Shown here in pieces: positions 55,812 through 64,000 of a DNA stretch of 64,000 nucleotides; the stretch's first letter is position 1; every line of letters starts with the position of its first letter. Both the position numbers and the translations under genes were made by a program. The notes below the pieces were generated by a model, which did not search any database, was not told the origin of the DNA, and saw only the letters and a program-made list of their open reading frames with translations. The DNA is from Bradyrhizobium sp. BRP22 (lineage in GTDB: Bacteria; Pseudomonadota; Alphaproteobacteria; Rhizobiales; Xanthobacteraceae), in contig NZ_JADYVX010000001.1 of assembly GCF_020194175.1 (NCBI RefSeq), positions 62,001 through 126,000 on the forward strand, given 5' to 3'.

Positions 55812-56333
55812 CTATTCAGTGGCTATATTGCGGCTGATATGGTTACCGATCTGCCCCAAGCAATCATCCGCGACATTACGGGAACATGAACTTTCAGTTG
55901 TCGTCAAAGCTGCGACAACCAGTAGCAGGGGTGAAATGCCCTCACCGATGGGGATTCGAGGTAAAATAATACCGTTTATCTCGGTCTGCAGGGCTTCCGG
56001 CGGCGGCATCCGCTCGGCGTCGCCGGCGGCGAGATCGACCACCAGCCCCACGACCGCCTCATGTGTGAACTCGCAGCGGCGGATGCCGAGCCCTCGAATC
56101 TCCATCAGCCCGGCCAATTCGGGGGCTGGGCGCACCCGCAATTCTTTGCCGGCTGTGTCGAGATGGACACGGTCATCGCCGACCAAAATGGCGGGCGGAA
56201 GCTGTCCTGAGCGCCCGGCGAGAATCAGATCGAAGGCAAGGCGCGACTTGCCGGAGCCGGACGGTCCGCGGATCAGCACCGCGCGTTCTCCCACCAGCAC
56301 CGCGGACGCATGCACGCTGGCGCTGTGGCTCAT
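55812..56333 (-). CDS. hprK: HPr kinase/phosphorylase, short alphaproteobacterial form
   Basis: 173 residues, the C-terminal catalytic domain only, as usual in alphaproteobacteria. It has the P-loop GPSGSGKS (23-30), the HprK segment ILVGDDRVHLDTAGKELRVR, LAGLMEIRGLGI (family signature) and VVDLAAGDAERMPPPEA. It phosphorylates or dephosphorylates Ser64 of HPr and so links metabolite state to regulation. Its start overlaps the stop of chvG (ATGA), which suggests it is made with the sensor kinase. Confidence 0.93.
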   Translation of the reverse strand: MSHSASVHASAVLVGERAVLIRGPSGSGKSRLAFDLILAGRSGQLPPAILVGDDRVHLDTAGKELRVRPAPELAGLMEIRGLGIRRCEFTHEAVVGLVVDLAAGDAERMPPPEALQTEINGIILPRIPIGEGISPLLLVVAALTTTESSCSRNVADDCLGQIGNHISRNIATE

Positions 56334-58174
56334 AGCGCCGGCAGCCTGACCACGAAACGCGCGCCCGCGATCGTCGGCTTGCCGTCGACATCGGCAGGGC
56401 CGAGCCGGTTCTCCGCCCAGATGCGTCCGTTATGCGCCTCGATGATCTGCTTGGAGATCGACAGCCCCAGTCCGGAATTCTGGCCGAAGCCCTGGTGCGG
56501 CCGGTCGGTGTAGAAGCGCTCGAAGATGCGCTCGAGTGCGTCCTGGCCGATGCCGGGGCCGTCGTCGTCGACGACGATCTCGATCTCCGAGCGCACGCGG
56601 CGGCAGACGATGCGCACCTTGTCGCCTGGCTGCGAGAACGACTGCGCATTGGAGAGCAGGTTGGAGATCACCTGGCCGAGCCGCGAATCGTGGCCGGGCA
56701 CCGCGAAGGTATCGGTCGGGCCGCGACCCTCGAAGCGGGCTTCGACCGCGACGTCGTGGCCGAGCTTGGTCTCATTGGCGACCGAGGTCAGCGTCGTCAG
56801 CAGGCGGCGCAGATCGACCGGCGCCATGTCCTGGCGCTGCAGTTCGGCATCGAGCCGGCTCGCATCGGAGATGTCGGAGATCAGCCGGTCGAGCCGCCTG
56901 ACGTCGTGCTCGATCACGGCGAGCAGGCGCGCGCGGCTGCTTTCGGTGCGCGCCAGGGGCAGCGTCTCCACCGCCGAGCGCAGCGACGTCAGCGGGTTCT
57001 TCAGCTCATGGGCGACATCGGCGGCGAACATCTCGATCGCCTCGATCCGGCTGTAGAGCGCGTTGGTCATGTCGCGCAGCGCGCCGGAGAGATGGCCGAT
57101 CTCGTCGCGGCGGCGGGTGAAGTCGGGAATCTCGACGCGGGTCTGGATGCGGCGGCGGACGCGTTCGGCGCCATCGGCGAGACGACGAACCGGACCGGCG
57201 ATGGTGCTGGCGAGCAAGAGCGACAGCACGATCATCACGGCGGCGGCGACACCGCCGACCTTAAGGATCGCGAGCCGCTCGGCGGTCACCATCTGGTCGA
57301 TGTCGTCGCCCTGGGTGGAAAGCATCAGCGCGCCATGCACGGCGCGGAAGCGCTGCACGGGGACGGCGACCGAGACGATCACTTCGCCGCGATCGTTGAC
57401 GCGCACCATGCTGCTCTTCTGGCCGTTGAGCGACTGTGCGACCTCCTGATAGCCGGTGCCGTTCTCGGGGCCGAGCTCGCGGTAGAGCGGGAGATCGCCG
57501 CGGTTCAGCCAGGTGCGGATCGCGATCGTGGTCCGCTCGGCGAATCCCGGCTTCTCGGCAGTCGGTGGCGGCAGCTCGATCCTGAACACATCGCCCTTGC
57601 CGTAAAGGCTGCGGCTGTCGAGGATCAATCCGCCCTCGCGATCGAAGATGCGGGCGCGCGTCTTGGTCGGCGAGATCAGCCGCCGCAGCACCGGCGCGAC
57701 GCGTTCGGGATTGATCGGGAAGTCGGAATATTCGTCCGGCACGCCGTAGCTTTCGCCGGGCTTGAGGTCGAGCAGCCGCTCCGGATCGATGGTGATGGTG
57801 TTGGTCTCGACGGTGGCGGAGGCTGCGATGGCGCCGGCGATGATCTCGGCCTGCACCAGAAGGCTCTGGGCGCGCGCATCGATCAGGCCGGCGCGGAATT
57901 GCGAGAGGTAGAGGATGCTGGCGACGAGCGCGACCAGGCCCGCGAGATTGAGCGAGACGATGCGGCGGGTCAGGCTCGAGAACGACAGCGCGAAGAAGAA
58001 CTGCCCGGCGCGGCTCAGCCAGTCCAGCGGCCGCCAGCGCCTTGCCTTCGCCTTGTCGGTAACGTGGTCTTGCTCGAGAAGCGCGTGCGCGTCCTCGACG
58101 GTCTCGCCTGGCTCTAGCTGTATTCGATCAAGCACTGGCAGAACTGCCGGTTCGTTGACGAGGGGTCTCACCAT
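56330..58174 (-). CDS. chvG: Sensor histidine kinase ChvG/ExoS
   Basis: 614 residues. Two membrane helices (about 72-92 and 301-325) flank a periplasmic sensing domain. HAMP follows (VRRLADGAERVRRRIQTRVE), then the dimerisation/phosphoacceptor helix with His389 in FAADVAHELKNPLTSLRSAV, and the ATPase domain (VISNLLSNAQSFS, VDDDGPGIGQDALERIFERF, GQNSGLGLSISKQIIEAHNG). In rhizobia and Agrobacterium ChvG responds to acidity or envelope state and phosphorylates ChvI, affecting exopolysaccharide, motility and host interaction. The N-terminal 50-residue cytoplasmic stretch is somewhat long, and an internal start is possible. Confidence 0.94.
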   Translation of the reverse strand: MVRPLVNEPAVLPVLDRIQLEPGETVEDAHALLEQDHVTDKAKARRWRPLDWLSRAGQFFFALSFSSLTRRIVSLNLAGLVALVASILYLSQFRAGLIDARAQSLLVQAEIIAGAIAASATVETNTITIDPERLLDLKPGESYGVPDEYSDFPINPERVAPVLRRLISPTKTRARIFDREGGLILDSRSLYGKGDVFRIELPPPTAEKPGFAERTTIAIRTWLNRGDLPLYRELGPENGTGYQEVAQSLNGQKSSMVRVNDRGEVIVSVAVPVQRFRAVHGALMLSTQGDDIDQMVTAERLAILKVGGVAAAVMIVLSLLLASTIAGPVRRLADGAERVRRRIQTRVEIPDFTRRRDEIGHLSGALRDMTNALYSRIEAIEMFAADVAHELKNPLTSLRSAVETLPLARTESSRARLLAVIEHDVRRLDRLISDISDASRLDAELQRQDMAPVDLRRLLTTLTSVANETKLGHDVAVEARFEGRGPTDTFAVPGHDSRLGQVISNLLSNAQSFSQPGDKVRIVCRRVRSEIEIVVDDDGPGIGQDALERIFERFYTDRPHQGFGQNSGLGLSISKQIIEAHNGRIWAENRLGPADVDGKPTIAGARFVVRLPAL

Positions 58175-58248
58175 GCACGCTACTGGGCCCGCACCCTACC
58201 CCATGGGTGCAGTCCGTGTCAGTTAACAAAGCGGGCGTTGGCCGCAGA

Positions 58249-58950
58249 TCAGGCTTCCTTGAAGCGATACCCCACGCCGTACAAGGTTTCGATCATCTCG
58301 AAGTCCTCGTCGACCACCTTGAACTTCTTGCGCAGCCGCTTGATGTGGCTGTCGATGGTGCGATCATCGACATAGACCTGGTCGTCATAGGCGGCGTCCA
58401 TCAGCGCATTGCGGCTCTTCACGACGCCGGGCCGTGTCGCCAGCGCCTGCAGGATCAAAAATTCCGTGACCGTCAGCGTCACCGGCTCGTTCTTCCAGGT
58501 GCAGGTGTGGCGCTCCGGGTCCATTCTGAGCAGGCCGCGATCGAGCGCACGCGTATCCGGCTCCTTCGGCGCTGCTGTCGGATCCTTGGGCTGACCGCGA
58601 CGGAGCACCGCCTTCACGCGTTCGACCAGCAGGCGCTGCGAGAACGGCTTGCGGATGAAATCGTCGGCGCCCATCTTGAGGCCGAACAATTCGTCGATCT
58701 CTTCATCCTTGGAGGTCAGGAAGATCACGGGCAGATCGGATTTCTGCCTCAGTCGTCGCAGCGTTTCCATGCCGTCCATGCGCGGCATCTTGATGTCGAG
58801 GATCGCCAGATCCGGTGGCGAGGTGCGGAAGCCGTCAAGCGCCGACGCACCATCCGTGTATGTCATGATGCGGTAGCCTTCGGCTTCCAACGCGATCGAG
58901 ACAGAGGTGAGAATGTTGCGGTCGTCGTCGACCAGGGCGATTGTGGGCAT
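58249..58950 (-). CDS. chvI: Response regulator ChvI (OmpR/PhoB family)
   Basis: 233 residues. The receiver domain starts [20 protein letters not shown] with phospho-acceptor Asp52 in [13 protein letters not shown], the switch Thr in [10 protein letters not shown] and Lys/Pro of [13 protein letters not shown]. The winged-helix domain carries [39 protein letters not shown] and [10 protein letters not shown]. It is the partner of ChvG, whose gene starts 74 bp downstream. The divergent upstream side carries the HugZ-like gene and then pckA. Confidence 0.96.
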   Translation of the reverse strand: MPTIALVDDDRNILTSVSIALEAEGYRIMTYTDGASALDGFRTSPPDLAILDIKMPRMDGMETLRRLRQKSDLPVIFLTSKDEEIDELFGLKMGADDFIRKPFSQRLLVERVKAVLRRGQPKDPTAAPKEPDTRALDRGLLRMDPERHTCTWKNEPVTLTVTEFLILQALATRPGVVKSRNALMDAAYDDQVYVDDRTIDSHIKRLRKKFKVVDEDFEMIETLYGVGYRFKEA

Positions 58951-59176
58951 GAGCCTGCTTTCAGTTTGCAGTTGGCTGAAACGGCGAGCATTCCGGTGAT
59001 GCGCCGCATAAGTGGGCTTCGGACGCGGTCAGCCAGCAATGCAAGGTAGGCTGAAATGTGACCGAGTTCCGCCGAACGCCTCGTCCCCTGCGACGCGTCC
59101 GACCCGTCTGGAGCCCGTTTACCCGAGAAAAGCCCCGAAGTGCAACCACATGCCAGAGAATTGCTAGGTAATTTCG

Positions 59177-59911
59177 ATGCAACCGACCGCTGATTTCGAC
59201 CCCGCCAGGCTGGCCCGCTCCCTGCTCCGGAGGAGCCGGCAGGGGGCCCTGGCGACGCTGATGCCGGGAACCGGCGATCCCTATTGTTCCCTGGTCAACG
59301 TCGCAAGCCACCCGGACGGTTCCCCGATCCTGCTGCTGTCCCGGCTGGCGGTCCATACCACGAACCTGCTGGCCGATCCTCGGGTATCGCTGATGCTGGA
59401 CGAGCGGGCCGAAGGCGACTCCCTGGAGGGCTCCCGGATCATGCTGGCCGGCCGGGCGGAAGAGGCGGAAGGCGAGGCGGCAGCGCTGTTGCGCCGCCGC
59501 TATCTCGCCGCCCATCCCTCCGCGGAAGCCTTTGTAGACTTTAAGGATTTCTCCTTCTTCCGGATCATCCCCTCCGCCACCCACCTCGTCGCCGGCTTCG
59601 GGCGGATCGTGGATCTCAGGCCGGAACAGTTCCTGACTGATCTGGCCGGGGCGAAGGGGATCGTGGAGGTGGACGCCGGTGCCGTCGACCATATGAACGA
59701 GGAGCACCGCGACGCCATGGAGCTTTATGCGACGCGGCTGCTGGGGGCCGAAAGCGCCGACTGGCGCTGCACCGGCTTCGATCCTGACGGAATGGATATG
59801 CAGGCTGGCAACCGGACGCTGCGGCTCGAATTTCCGGAGCGCGTGCGAAACGCTGCGGAGCTGCGGAAGGCGCTGGCCCAACTCGCCGGCGAAGCCCGCG
59901 CAAAGGAATAG
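59177..59911 (+). CDS. HugZ-like pyridoxamine-phosphate-oxidase-fold protein with DUF2470 domain
   Basis: 244 residues. The N-terminal split-barrel domain has RSLLRRSRQGALATLMPGTG, PYCSLVNVASHPDGSPILLL, VSLMLDERAEGDSLEGSRIM and FVDFKDFSFFRIIPSATHLV. The C-terminal DUF2470 part begins near residue 155 (VDAGAVDHMNEEHRDAMELY, then WRCTGFDPDGMDMQ). This pairing is found in HugZ/HutZ haem-utilisation proteins, which bind or degrade haem, and in uncharacterised flavin or haem binders. It lies between chvI and pckA, where it is probably a bystander. Confidence 0.85.
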   Translation: MQPTADFDPARLARSLLRRSRQGALATLMPGTGDPYCSLVNVASHPDGSPILLLSRLAVHTTNLLADPRVSLMLDERAEGDSLEGSRIMLAGRAEEAEGEAAALLRRRYLAAHPSAEAFVDFKDFSFFRIIPSATHLVAGFGRIVDLRPEQFLTDLAGAKGIVEVDAGAVDHMNEEHRDAMELYATRLLGAESADWRCTGFDPDGMDMQAGNRTLRLEFPERVRNAAELRKALAQLAGEARAKE

Positions 59912-60514
59912 GCGCGAGGGGCGCCGTGTCGCAGCGTGCAGCGCACGCAGAAGCGCAGTCGTCAACGCGACTGGCATCATGCTGCTTATGCGCAATCGCG
60001 CGGAACGTTCTCGCACGCAGCGCATTCTTAAGGGCCGTCGAATTCGATGATGGCTTGTTGACGTCGAGTGAGGCCGTGCAATCAACTCTCAGCGCCGATC
60101 GGATGGTGCGATCCAACTGCAGCCGCATTGCCGGCAACAAGACCGACGTCTTAATTCCCCCAAACTGCATATCCGGTATTCTGCACATTGATCGACAACG
60201 ACACAGCGTGTCGAATGGCATCAATTGTGCATCGCAATGACATGCCCCGTGGTGTTCATCGCGGCGGATCGTCGCGCGATCCATGGGCAGGAAAGCTGCA
60301 ACCTTGCGCTGCAGCAAGTGCTTGAACCACATGGGAGCGGATGCCTTGGAATAAACCAAAATTCGGGGACTAGCTTGGCAAGCTCGAATTGCCCCATTAT
60401 GAGGTCGCTGGACCGGGGCCTTCGGGCTATATTTGTTGTTGGAAAAGGTCACCGCGACTGAGCGCGTTTAGCGACATTCGCGCAATGGGAAACGCGGGTT
60501 CGAGGAGGTTCTTC
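59912..60514. other. 603-bp gap between the HugZ-like gene and pckA
   Basis: No convincing gene. Open frames on both strands here have implausible composition. The DNA is less GC-rich than its surroundings. The ribosome binding site of pckA (GAGGAGG at 60502-60508) lies at the right end. The gap should hold the pckA promoter, and possibly ChvI-controlled sites, but I could not identify boxes with confidence. Confidence 0.5.
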
Positions 60515-62131
60515 GTGCAAAACACGGGCGTGTACAACGGTGCCTTTGGCGCCGACAAATTCGGCTTAAAAAATCTCAAGCGCGTGCATTGGAATCTTCG
60601 CGCGCCGCAGCTCTATCAATATTCGCTTGCGGCAGGCGAGGCGGTGCTCTCGGCCGATGGTGCGCTCTGTGCGGACACCGGCGAATTCACCGGCCGCAGC
60701 CCGAAGGACAAATTCACCGTTCGCGACGCGACCACCGACAAGAGCATGTGGTGGGCCGGCAATCAGTCGATCACGTCAGAGCAGTTCGAAGCGCTCCATC
60801 AGGATTTCCTCAAGCACGCCGAAGGCAAGACGCTGTTCGCGCAGGATCTCTATGGCGGCGCCGATCCGACCTATCGGATCAAGACGCGCGTGTTCACCGA
60901 GCTCGCCTGGCACTCGCTGTTCATCCGCACGCTCCTGATCCGTCCCGAGGCGATCGAGCTTTCGAGCTTCGTGCCCGAGCTCACCATCATCGACATGCCG
61001 AGCTTCCGCGCCGACCCCAAACGTCACGGCGTGCGCTCGGAGAACGTTGTCGCGATCGATTTCGCCCGCAAGATCGTCCTGATCGGCGGGTCTTATTATG
61101 CCGGCGAGATGAAGAAGTCGGTGTTCACCACGCTCAACTATTATCTGCCCGCGCGCGGCGTGATGCCGATGCACTGCTCGGCCAATGTCGGGCCGAAGGG
61201 CGACAGCGCGATCTTCTTCGGCCTCTCCGGCACCGGCAAGACGACGCTGTCGGCCGATCCCAACCGCACGCTGATCGGCGACGACGAGCATGGCTGGGGT
61301 CCGGACGGCGTCTTCAATTTCGAAGGCGGCTGCTACGCCAAGTGCATCAAGCTGTCGAAGGAAGCCGAGCCGCAGATCTATGCCGCGAGCAAGCGCTTCG
61401 GCGCAGTGCTCGAGAACTGCGTGCTCGACGAGGACACCCGCGAGGTGGATTTCGACGACGGCTCGAAGACCGAGAACACCCGTTCCGCCTATCCACTCGA
61501 TTTCATCCCGAACGCCTCGCGCACCGGCCGCGCGCCGCATCCGAAGAATGTGGTGATGCTGGCGGCGGATGCCTTCGGTGTGCTGCCGCCGATCGCGAAG
61601 CTTTCGCCGGCGCAGGCGATGTATCACTTCCTGTCCGGCTACACCGCGAAGGTCGCCGGCACCGAGCGCGGTCTCGGCTCGGAGCCGCAGCCGGAATTCT
61701 CCACCTGCTTCGGCTCGCCGTTCCTGCCGCTCGATCCGTCCGTCTACGGCAACATGCTGCGCGACCTGATCGCCCAGCACAATGTCGATTGCTGGCTGGT
61801 CAACACCGGCTGGACCGGCGGCAAGTATGGCGTCGGCTCGCGCATGCCGATCAAGGTCACGCGCGCGCTGCTCACCGCGGCGCTCGACGGCAGCCTGCGC
61901 AATGTCGAATTCCGCACCGACGAATATTTCGGCTTCGCGGTGCCGACTGCGCTGCCGGGCGTGCCGAACGAGATCCTCAATCCGGTCAACACCTGGAAGG
62001 ACAAGGCCGAGTTCGACAAGACCGCCCGCGCCTTGGTCGGCATGTTCCAGAAGAACTTCGCCAAGTTCGAGAGCAAGGTCGACGCCGAAGTCCGCGCCGC
62101 TGCGCCGGACGTGAAACTCGCGGCGGAATAG
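60515..62131 (+). CDS. pckA: Phosphoenolpyruvate carboxykinase (ATP)
   Basis: 538 residues from the GTG at 60515, chosen because GAGGAGG stands 7-13 bp upstream and [20 protein letters not shown] matches the N-terminus known for rhizobial enzymes. ATP-type signatures: [57 protein letters not shown], the kinase loop [14 protein letters not shown] (236-249), [40 protein letters not shown] and [20 protein letters not shown]. It converts oxaloacetate and ATP to phosphoenolpyruvate, the entry to gluconeogenesis for cells living on organic acids. Its position beside chvI/chvG is conserved in rhizobia. Confidence 0.97.
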   Translation: MQNTGVYNGAFGADKFGLKNLKRVHWNLRAPQLYQYSLAAGEAVLSADGALCADTGEFTGRSPKDKFTVRDATTDKSMWWAGNQSITSEQFEALHQDFLKHAEGKTLFAQDLYGGADPTYRIKTRVFTELAWHSLFIRTLLIRPEAIELSSFVPELTIIDMPSFRADPKRHGVRSENVVAIDFARKIVLIGGSYYAGEMKKSVFTTLNYYLPARGVMPMHCSANVGPKGDSAIFFGLSGTGKTTLSADPNRTLIGDDEHGWGPDGVFNFEGGCYAKCIKLSKEAEPQIYAASKRFGAVLENCVLDEDTREVDFDDGSKTENTRSAYPLDFIPNASRTGRAPHPKNVVMLAADAFGVLPPIAKLSPAQAMYHFLSGYTAKVAGTERGLGSEPQPEFSTCFGSPFLPLDPSVYGNMLRDLIAQHNVDCWLVNTGWTGGKYGVGSRMPIKVTRALLTAALDGSLRNVEFRTDEYFGFAVPTALPGVPNEILNPVNTWKDKAEFDKTARALVGMFQKNFAKFESKVDAEVRAAAPDVKLAAE

Positions 62132-62151
62132 ACTTAAGATTTCCTTGGACG

Positions 62152-62179
62152 AAAAGAGCGGCCCGCGGGTCGCTCTTTT
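62152..62179 (+). terminator. Rho-independent terminator of pckA
   Basis: A strong hairpin with arms AAAAGAGCG and CGCTCTTTT around a GC-rich centre (GCCCGCGGGT, which itself can pair), followed by a T-rich run TTTTCTATT. It begins 20 bp after the pckA stop. Confidence 0.88.
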
Positions 62180-62191
62180 CTATTCCGAAAC

Positions 62192-62482
62192 ATGTCTGTC
62201 GATCCGACGGCCTATCAGGGCACCTGGGACGGCACCCATTCGAACGGTCAGAAATTCCAGTTCAGCATTTCGCAGGTGAACGGCTTCCGCGCCCAGGTGA
62301 AATACCAGAGCGGCACGACCGTCCAGTACCAGCAGGTGCTGATCAAGGACAATTCGTTTCGGATCGGCGACACCAAGTTCACCCTTACCTCGCAAGGCAA
62401 TGCGCAAGTGAGGAACGTGATCACCGATCCCGTATCGGGCAACACATCGCTCATCACGGGGAATGCGACGCAGGATACTTAA
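62192..62482 (+). CDS. Small hypothetical protein (96 aa)
   Basis: 96 residues with plausible beta-rich composition and no signal peptide: MSVDPTAYQGTWDGTHSNGQ, KFQFSISQVNGFRAQVKYQS, VLIKDNSFRIGDTKFTL. Repeated Gly-Thr/Gln/Asn pairs suggest a small lipocalin-like or sandwich domain. I recall similar Bradyrhizobium hypothetical proteins but no function. The start lies 13 bp beyond the pckA terminator and has no strong ribosome binding site. The stop overlaps the arginase stop on the other strand by 2 bp. Confidence 0.6.
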   Translation: MSVDPTAYQGTWDGTHSNGQKFQFSISQVNGFRAQVKYQSGTTVQYQQVLIKDNSFRIGDTKFTLTSQGNAQVRNVITDPVSGNTSLITGNATQDT

Positions 62483-63447
62483 TCCGGCAGCACGGCGTTG
62501 GTCGGCGTCGGGCGGTCGGTGATCTGCAGGCCGAACAGGCTGCCGATCAGCTCCACGACAACACGTGCGGTGCGGCCACGCTCGTCGAGGAACGGGTTGA
62601 GCTCGACGATGTCGACCGAGCGCACCAATCCGGAATCGTGCAAGAGTTCCATGATCAGGTGCGCCTCGCGGTAGGTGGCGCCGCCCGGCACCGTGGTGCC
62701 GACGCCGGGCGCGACGGAGGGATCGAGGAAGTCGACGTCGAACGAGACGTGCAGCACGCCATTCTTCGCCTTGACGCGCTCGATCACGCGGCGGATCAGC
62801 ACGGCGACGCCAAACTCGTCGATGGCGCGCATGTCGGCGATGGCGACACGACGCTCGCGCAACAGCTTGCGTTCCAGCGGGTCGATCGAGCGGGTGCCGA
62901 TCAGGTCGAGCTGATCAGGTGAAATCGAGGCGCGCGGCAGGCCGCCGAGCAGGTTTTCGAGCCCGGGCTCGCCGCAGAGGAAGGCGGCAGACATGCCGTG
63001 CATGTTGCCGGTGATCGTCGTGTCGGGCGTGTTGTAGTCGGCATGCGCGTCGACCCACAGCGCGAACAGTGGCCGGCCCTTCTCCTGCCAGAACCGTGCA
63101 ACCCCATTGATCGATCCCATCGAGAGCGAATGGTCGCCGCCCATGAAGATCGGCACCGCGCCGGATTGCGCCAGCCAATAGGCGCGCTCGGAGAGCAGGC
63201 GGATCCAGGTTTTCACCTCATCATAGAACTTCGTATTCGCGGGCGCCGGCCCGTCCGAAACCCCCGCGGGGATGGCGAGATCGCCGTGGTCGTCGACGCC
63301 GAACTCCAGTTGCTCCAGCACGCGCGCGATGCCGGCGGTGCGCAGCGCCGCCGGCCCCATCAGGGTGCCGGCCTGCGCGGCGCCGATCTCGATGGGAACT
63401 CCGAGGAGTGCAATGCGCGATGGTCTTGAATTGTCAGCTTCGGGCAT
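62479..63447 (-). CDS. rocF: Arginase (ureohydrolase family)
   Basis: 322 residues. Manganese-binding motifs: FMGGDHSLSMG (His106), WVDAHADYNTP (Asp133, His135, Asp137) and VSFDVDFLDPSVAPGVGT (Asp237, Asp239). The N-terminus IALLGVPIEIGAAQAGTLMG and the SIDPLE and TTVPGGATYREAHLIMELLH blocks are those of arginases rather than agmatinases. It hydrolyses arginine to ornithine and urea in the cytoplasm. It is on the same strand as the thioesterase gene upstream, with about 70 bp between them. Confidence 0.93.
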   Translation of the reverse strand: MPEADNSRPSRIALLGVPIEIGAAQAGTLMGPAALRTAGIARVLEQLEFGVDDHGDLAIPAGVSDGPAPANTKFYDEVKTWIRLLSERAYWLAQSGAVPIFMGGDHSLSMGSINGVARFWQEKGRPLFALWVDAHADYNTPDTTITGNMHGMSAAFLCGEPGLENLLGGLPRASISPDQLDLIGTRSIDPLERKLLRERRVAIADMRAIDEFGVAVLIRRVIERVKAKNGVLHVSFDVDFLDPSVAPGVGTTVPGGATYREAHLIMELLHDSGLVRSVDIVELNPFLDERGRTARVVVELIGSLFGLQITDRPTPTNAVLPD

Positions 63448-63518
63448 GCGGCGGTGCTCTCAGTGCGCAGGGTGGCCAAAACGTCGCGTGCCACCCTACG
63501 ATTTCTACGCTTTCCCGC

Positions 63519-64000
63519 CTACGCCTTGAAATAGGCGATCTGCGTCGTCGTGGCGAGCAGGCGGCCGGAGGGCGACCACAACTCGCCATTCTGATCGCCA
63601 TAGCTCTTGTGGAAGATCTTGGCATCGGCCTCCGCCAGCACGCGGGTGATATCCTCGGCGGCGAGGTCGGCGGCGTCGACGTGGAAATAGGTCGTCAGCG
63701 ACACCGTGCCGAACGGCACCAGTTCGCGCTTGGCATGAAAGATGCGGCCGAAGAAGGCGTCGGACATCGCGATCAGCGACAGCGCGTCGATCTTGCGTGG
63801 CACGCGGTCGGCGATCCAGAGCTTTGAATAAGCGTCCGGCGCCGCGCTCGATGGCGCGCCGAATTTCGGCTCACCCTCGACGAAACGGAAGTCATATTGC
63901 TTGACCCACGAGGCGGCGGTCTTGGGATAGGGCAGGGTCTGTTCGAACGGCGTTGCGTCCGGAAACTTCGCCTGCTGGTGCGACCAGGAGGGGCGACGCT
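63519..64000 (-). CDS. Acyl-CoA thioesterase-like protein, double hotdog (truncated at window edge)
   Basis: The minus-strand frame runs in from the window edge and ends at 63519, about 159 residues visible. The internal GTG at 63803 is only a possible start within a longer gene. Visible sequence includes FEQTLPYPKTAASWVKQYDF, KLWIADRVPRKIDALSLIAM, SDAFFGRIF, TVSLTTYFHVDAADLAAEDI and QNGELWSPSGRLLATTTQIA. These are typical of the TesB-like/thioesterase-superfamily C-terminal hotdog, which hydrolyses acyl-CoA to free acid and CoA. The N-terminal hotdog lies beyond the window. Confidence 0.82.
   Translation of the reverse strand, partial: RRPSWSHQQAKFPDATPFEQTLPYPKTAASWVKQYDFRFVEGEPKFGAPSSAAPDAYSKLWIADRVPRKIDALSLIAMSDAFFGRIFHAKRELVPFGTVSLTTYFHVDAADLAAEDITRVLAEADAKIFHKSYGDQNGELWSPSGRLLATTTQIAYFKA

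Noticed and set aside
56432..58117. A 561-codon plus-strand frame
   Set aside because: Antisense to ChvG, whose kinase motifs are complete.
59616..60452. A 278-codon minus-strand frame upstream of pckA
   Set aside because: Half of it is antisense to the HugZ-like gene and the remainder has no recognisable composition or motif.

Overview
The window looks like a chromosomal segment of a Bradyrhizobium-type alphaproteobacterium (Bradyrhizobiaceae). The evidence is the high GC content, the chvI-chvG-hprK-EIIA-HPr block next to pckA, the many CoA-ligase and acyl-CoA dehydrogenase genes, and several families of short palindromic repeats that I recall from this family. No rRNA, tRNA, CRISPR array, complete insertion sequence or prophage was recognised.

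Layout. 1-6 kb: a truncated acyl-CoA ligase (NDP-forming type), the C-terminal remnant of a sortase, a DUF1614 membrane protein, a branched-chain-amino-acid-type binding protein and an AMP-forming acyl-CoA ligase. 6-18 kb, mostly plus strand: two acyl-CoA dehydrogenases, a glutathione transferase, an AraC regulator, a tandem-domain universal stress protein (minus strand), then a run of beta-keto acid cleavage enzyme (BKACE), CoA ligase, carboxyltransferase and biotin carboxylase. 18-27.5 kb, all minus strand: a probable eight-gene operon that reads maleylacetate-reductase-like Fe-ADH, CoA ligase, TfdA-like dioxygenase, and a complete Dpp-type importer. 27.7-33.6 kb: an RND efflux pair and a second Liv-type binding protein. 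33.7-38.6 kb: a MAPEG protein and a LolD-like ATPase / FtsX-like permease / AttH-like lipocalin set. 38.7-45 kb: two MFS transporters, a D-aminoacylase-like amidohydrolase, an orphan ATP-grasp protein and a small charged protein. 45-50.5 kb: a cobalamin uptake locus, with a TonB receptor behind a cobalamin riboswitch and a divergent BtuCDF-type ABC importer. 50.5-54 kb: a DUF938 methyltransferase and a prolyl oligopeptidase. 53.7-54.95 kb: about 1.2 kb made almost entirely of stacked repeats. 55-62 kb: HPr, EIIA-Man, HprK, ChvG, ChvI, a HugZ-like protein and pckA. 62-64 kb: a small hypothetical protein, arginase and a truncated thioesterase.

How it fits together. Much of the left two thirds is peripheral carbon catabolism: importers and binding proteins, CoA activation, acyl-CoA oxidation, carboxylation and C-C cleavage, with efflux and detoxification genes beside them. 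The right end is core regulation and gluconeogenesis. The most distinctive structural feature is that most intergenic gaps over about 80 bp hold one palindromic repeat. Some of these repeats supply coding sequence, stop codons or start regions to the genes beside them. The best candidate for an undescribed pathway is the Dpp/TfdA-like/CoA-ligase/Fe-ADH operon at 17996-27483. The carboxylase-BKACE run at 11468-17903 comes second.
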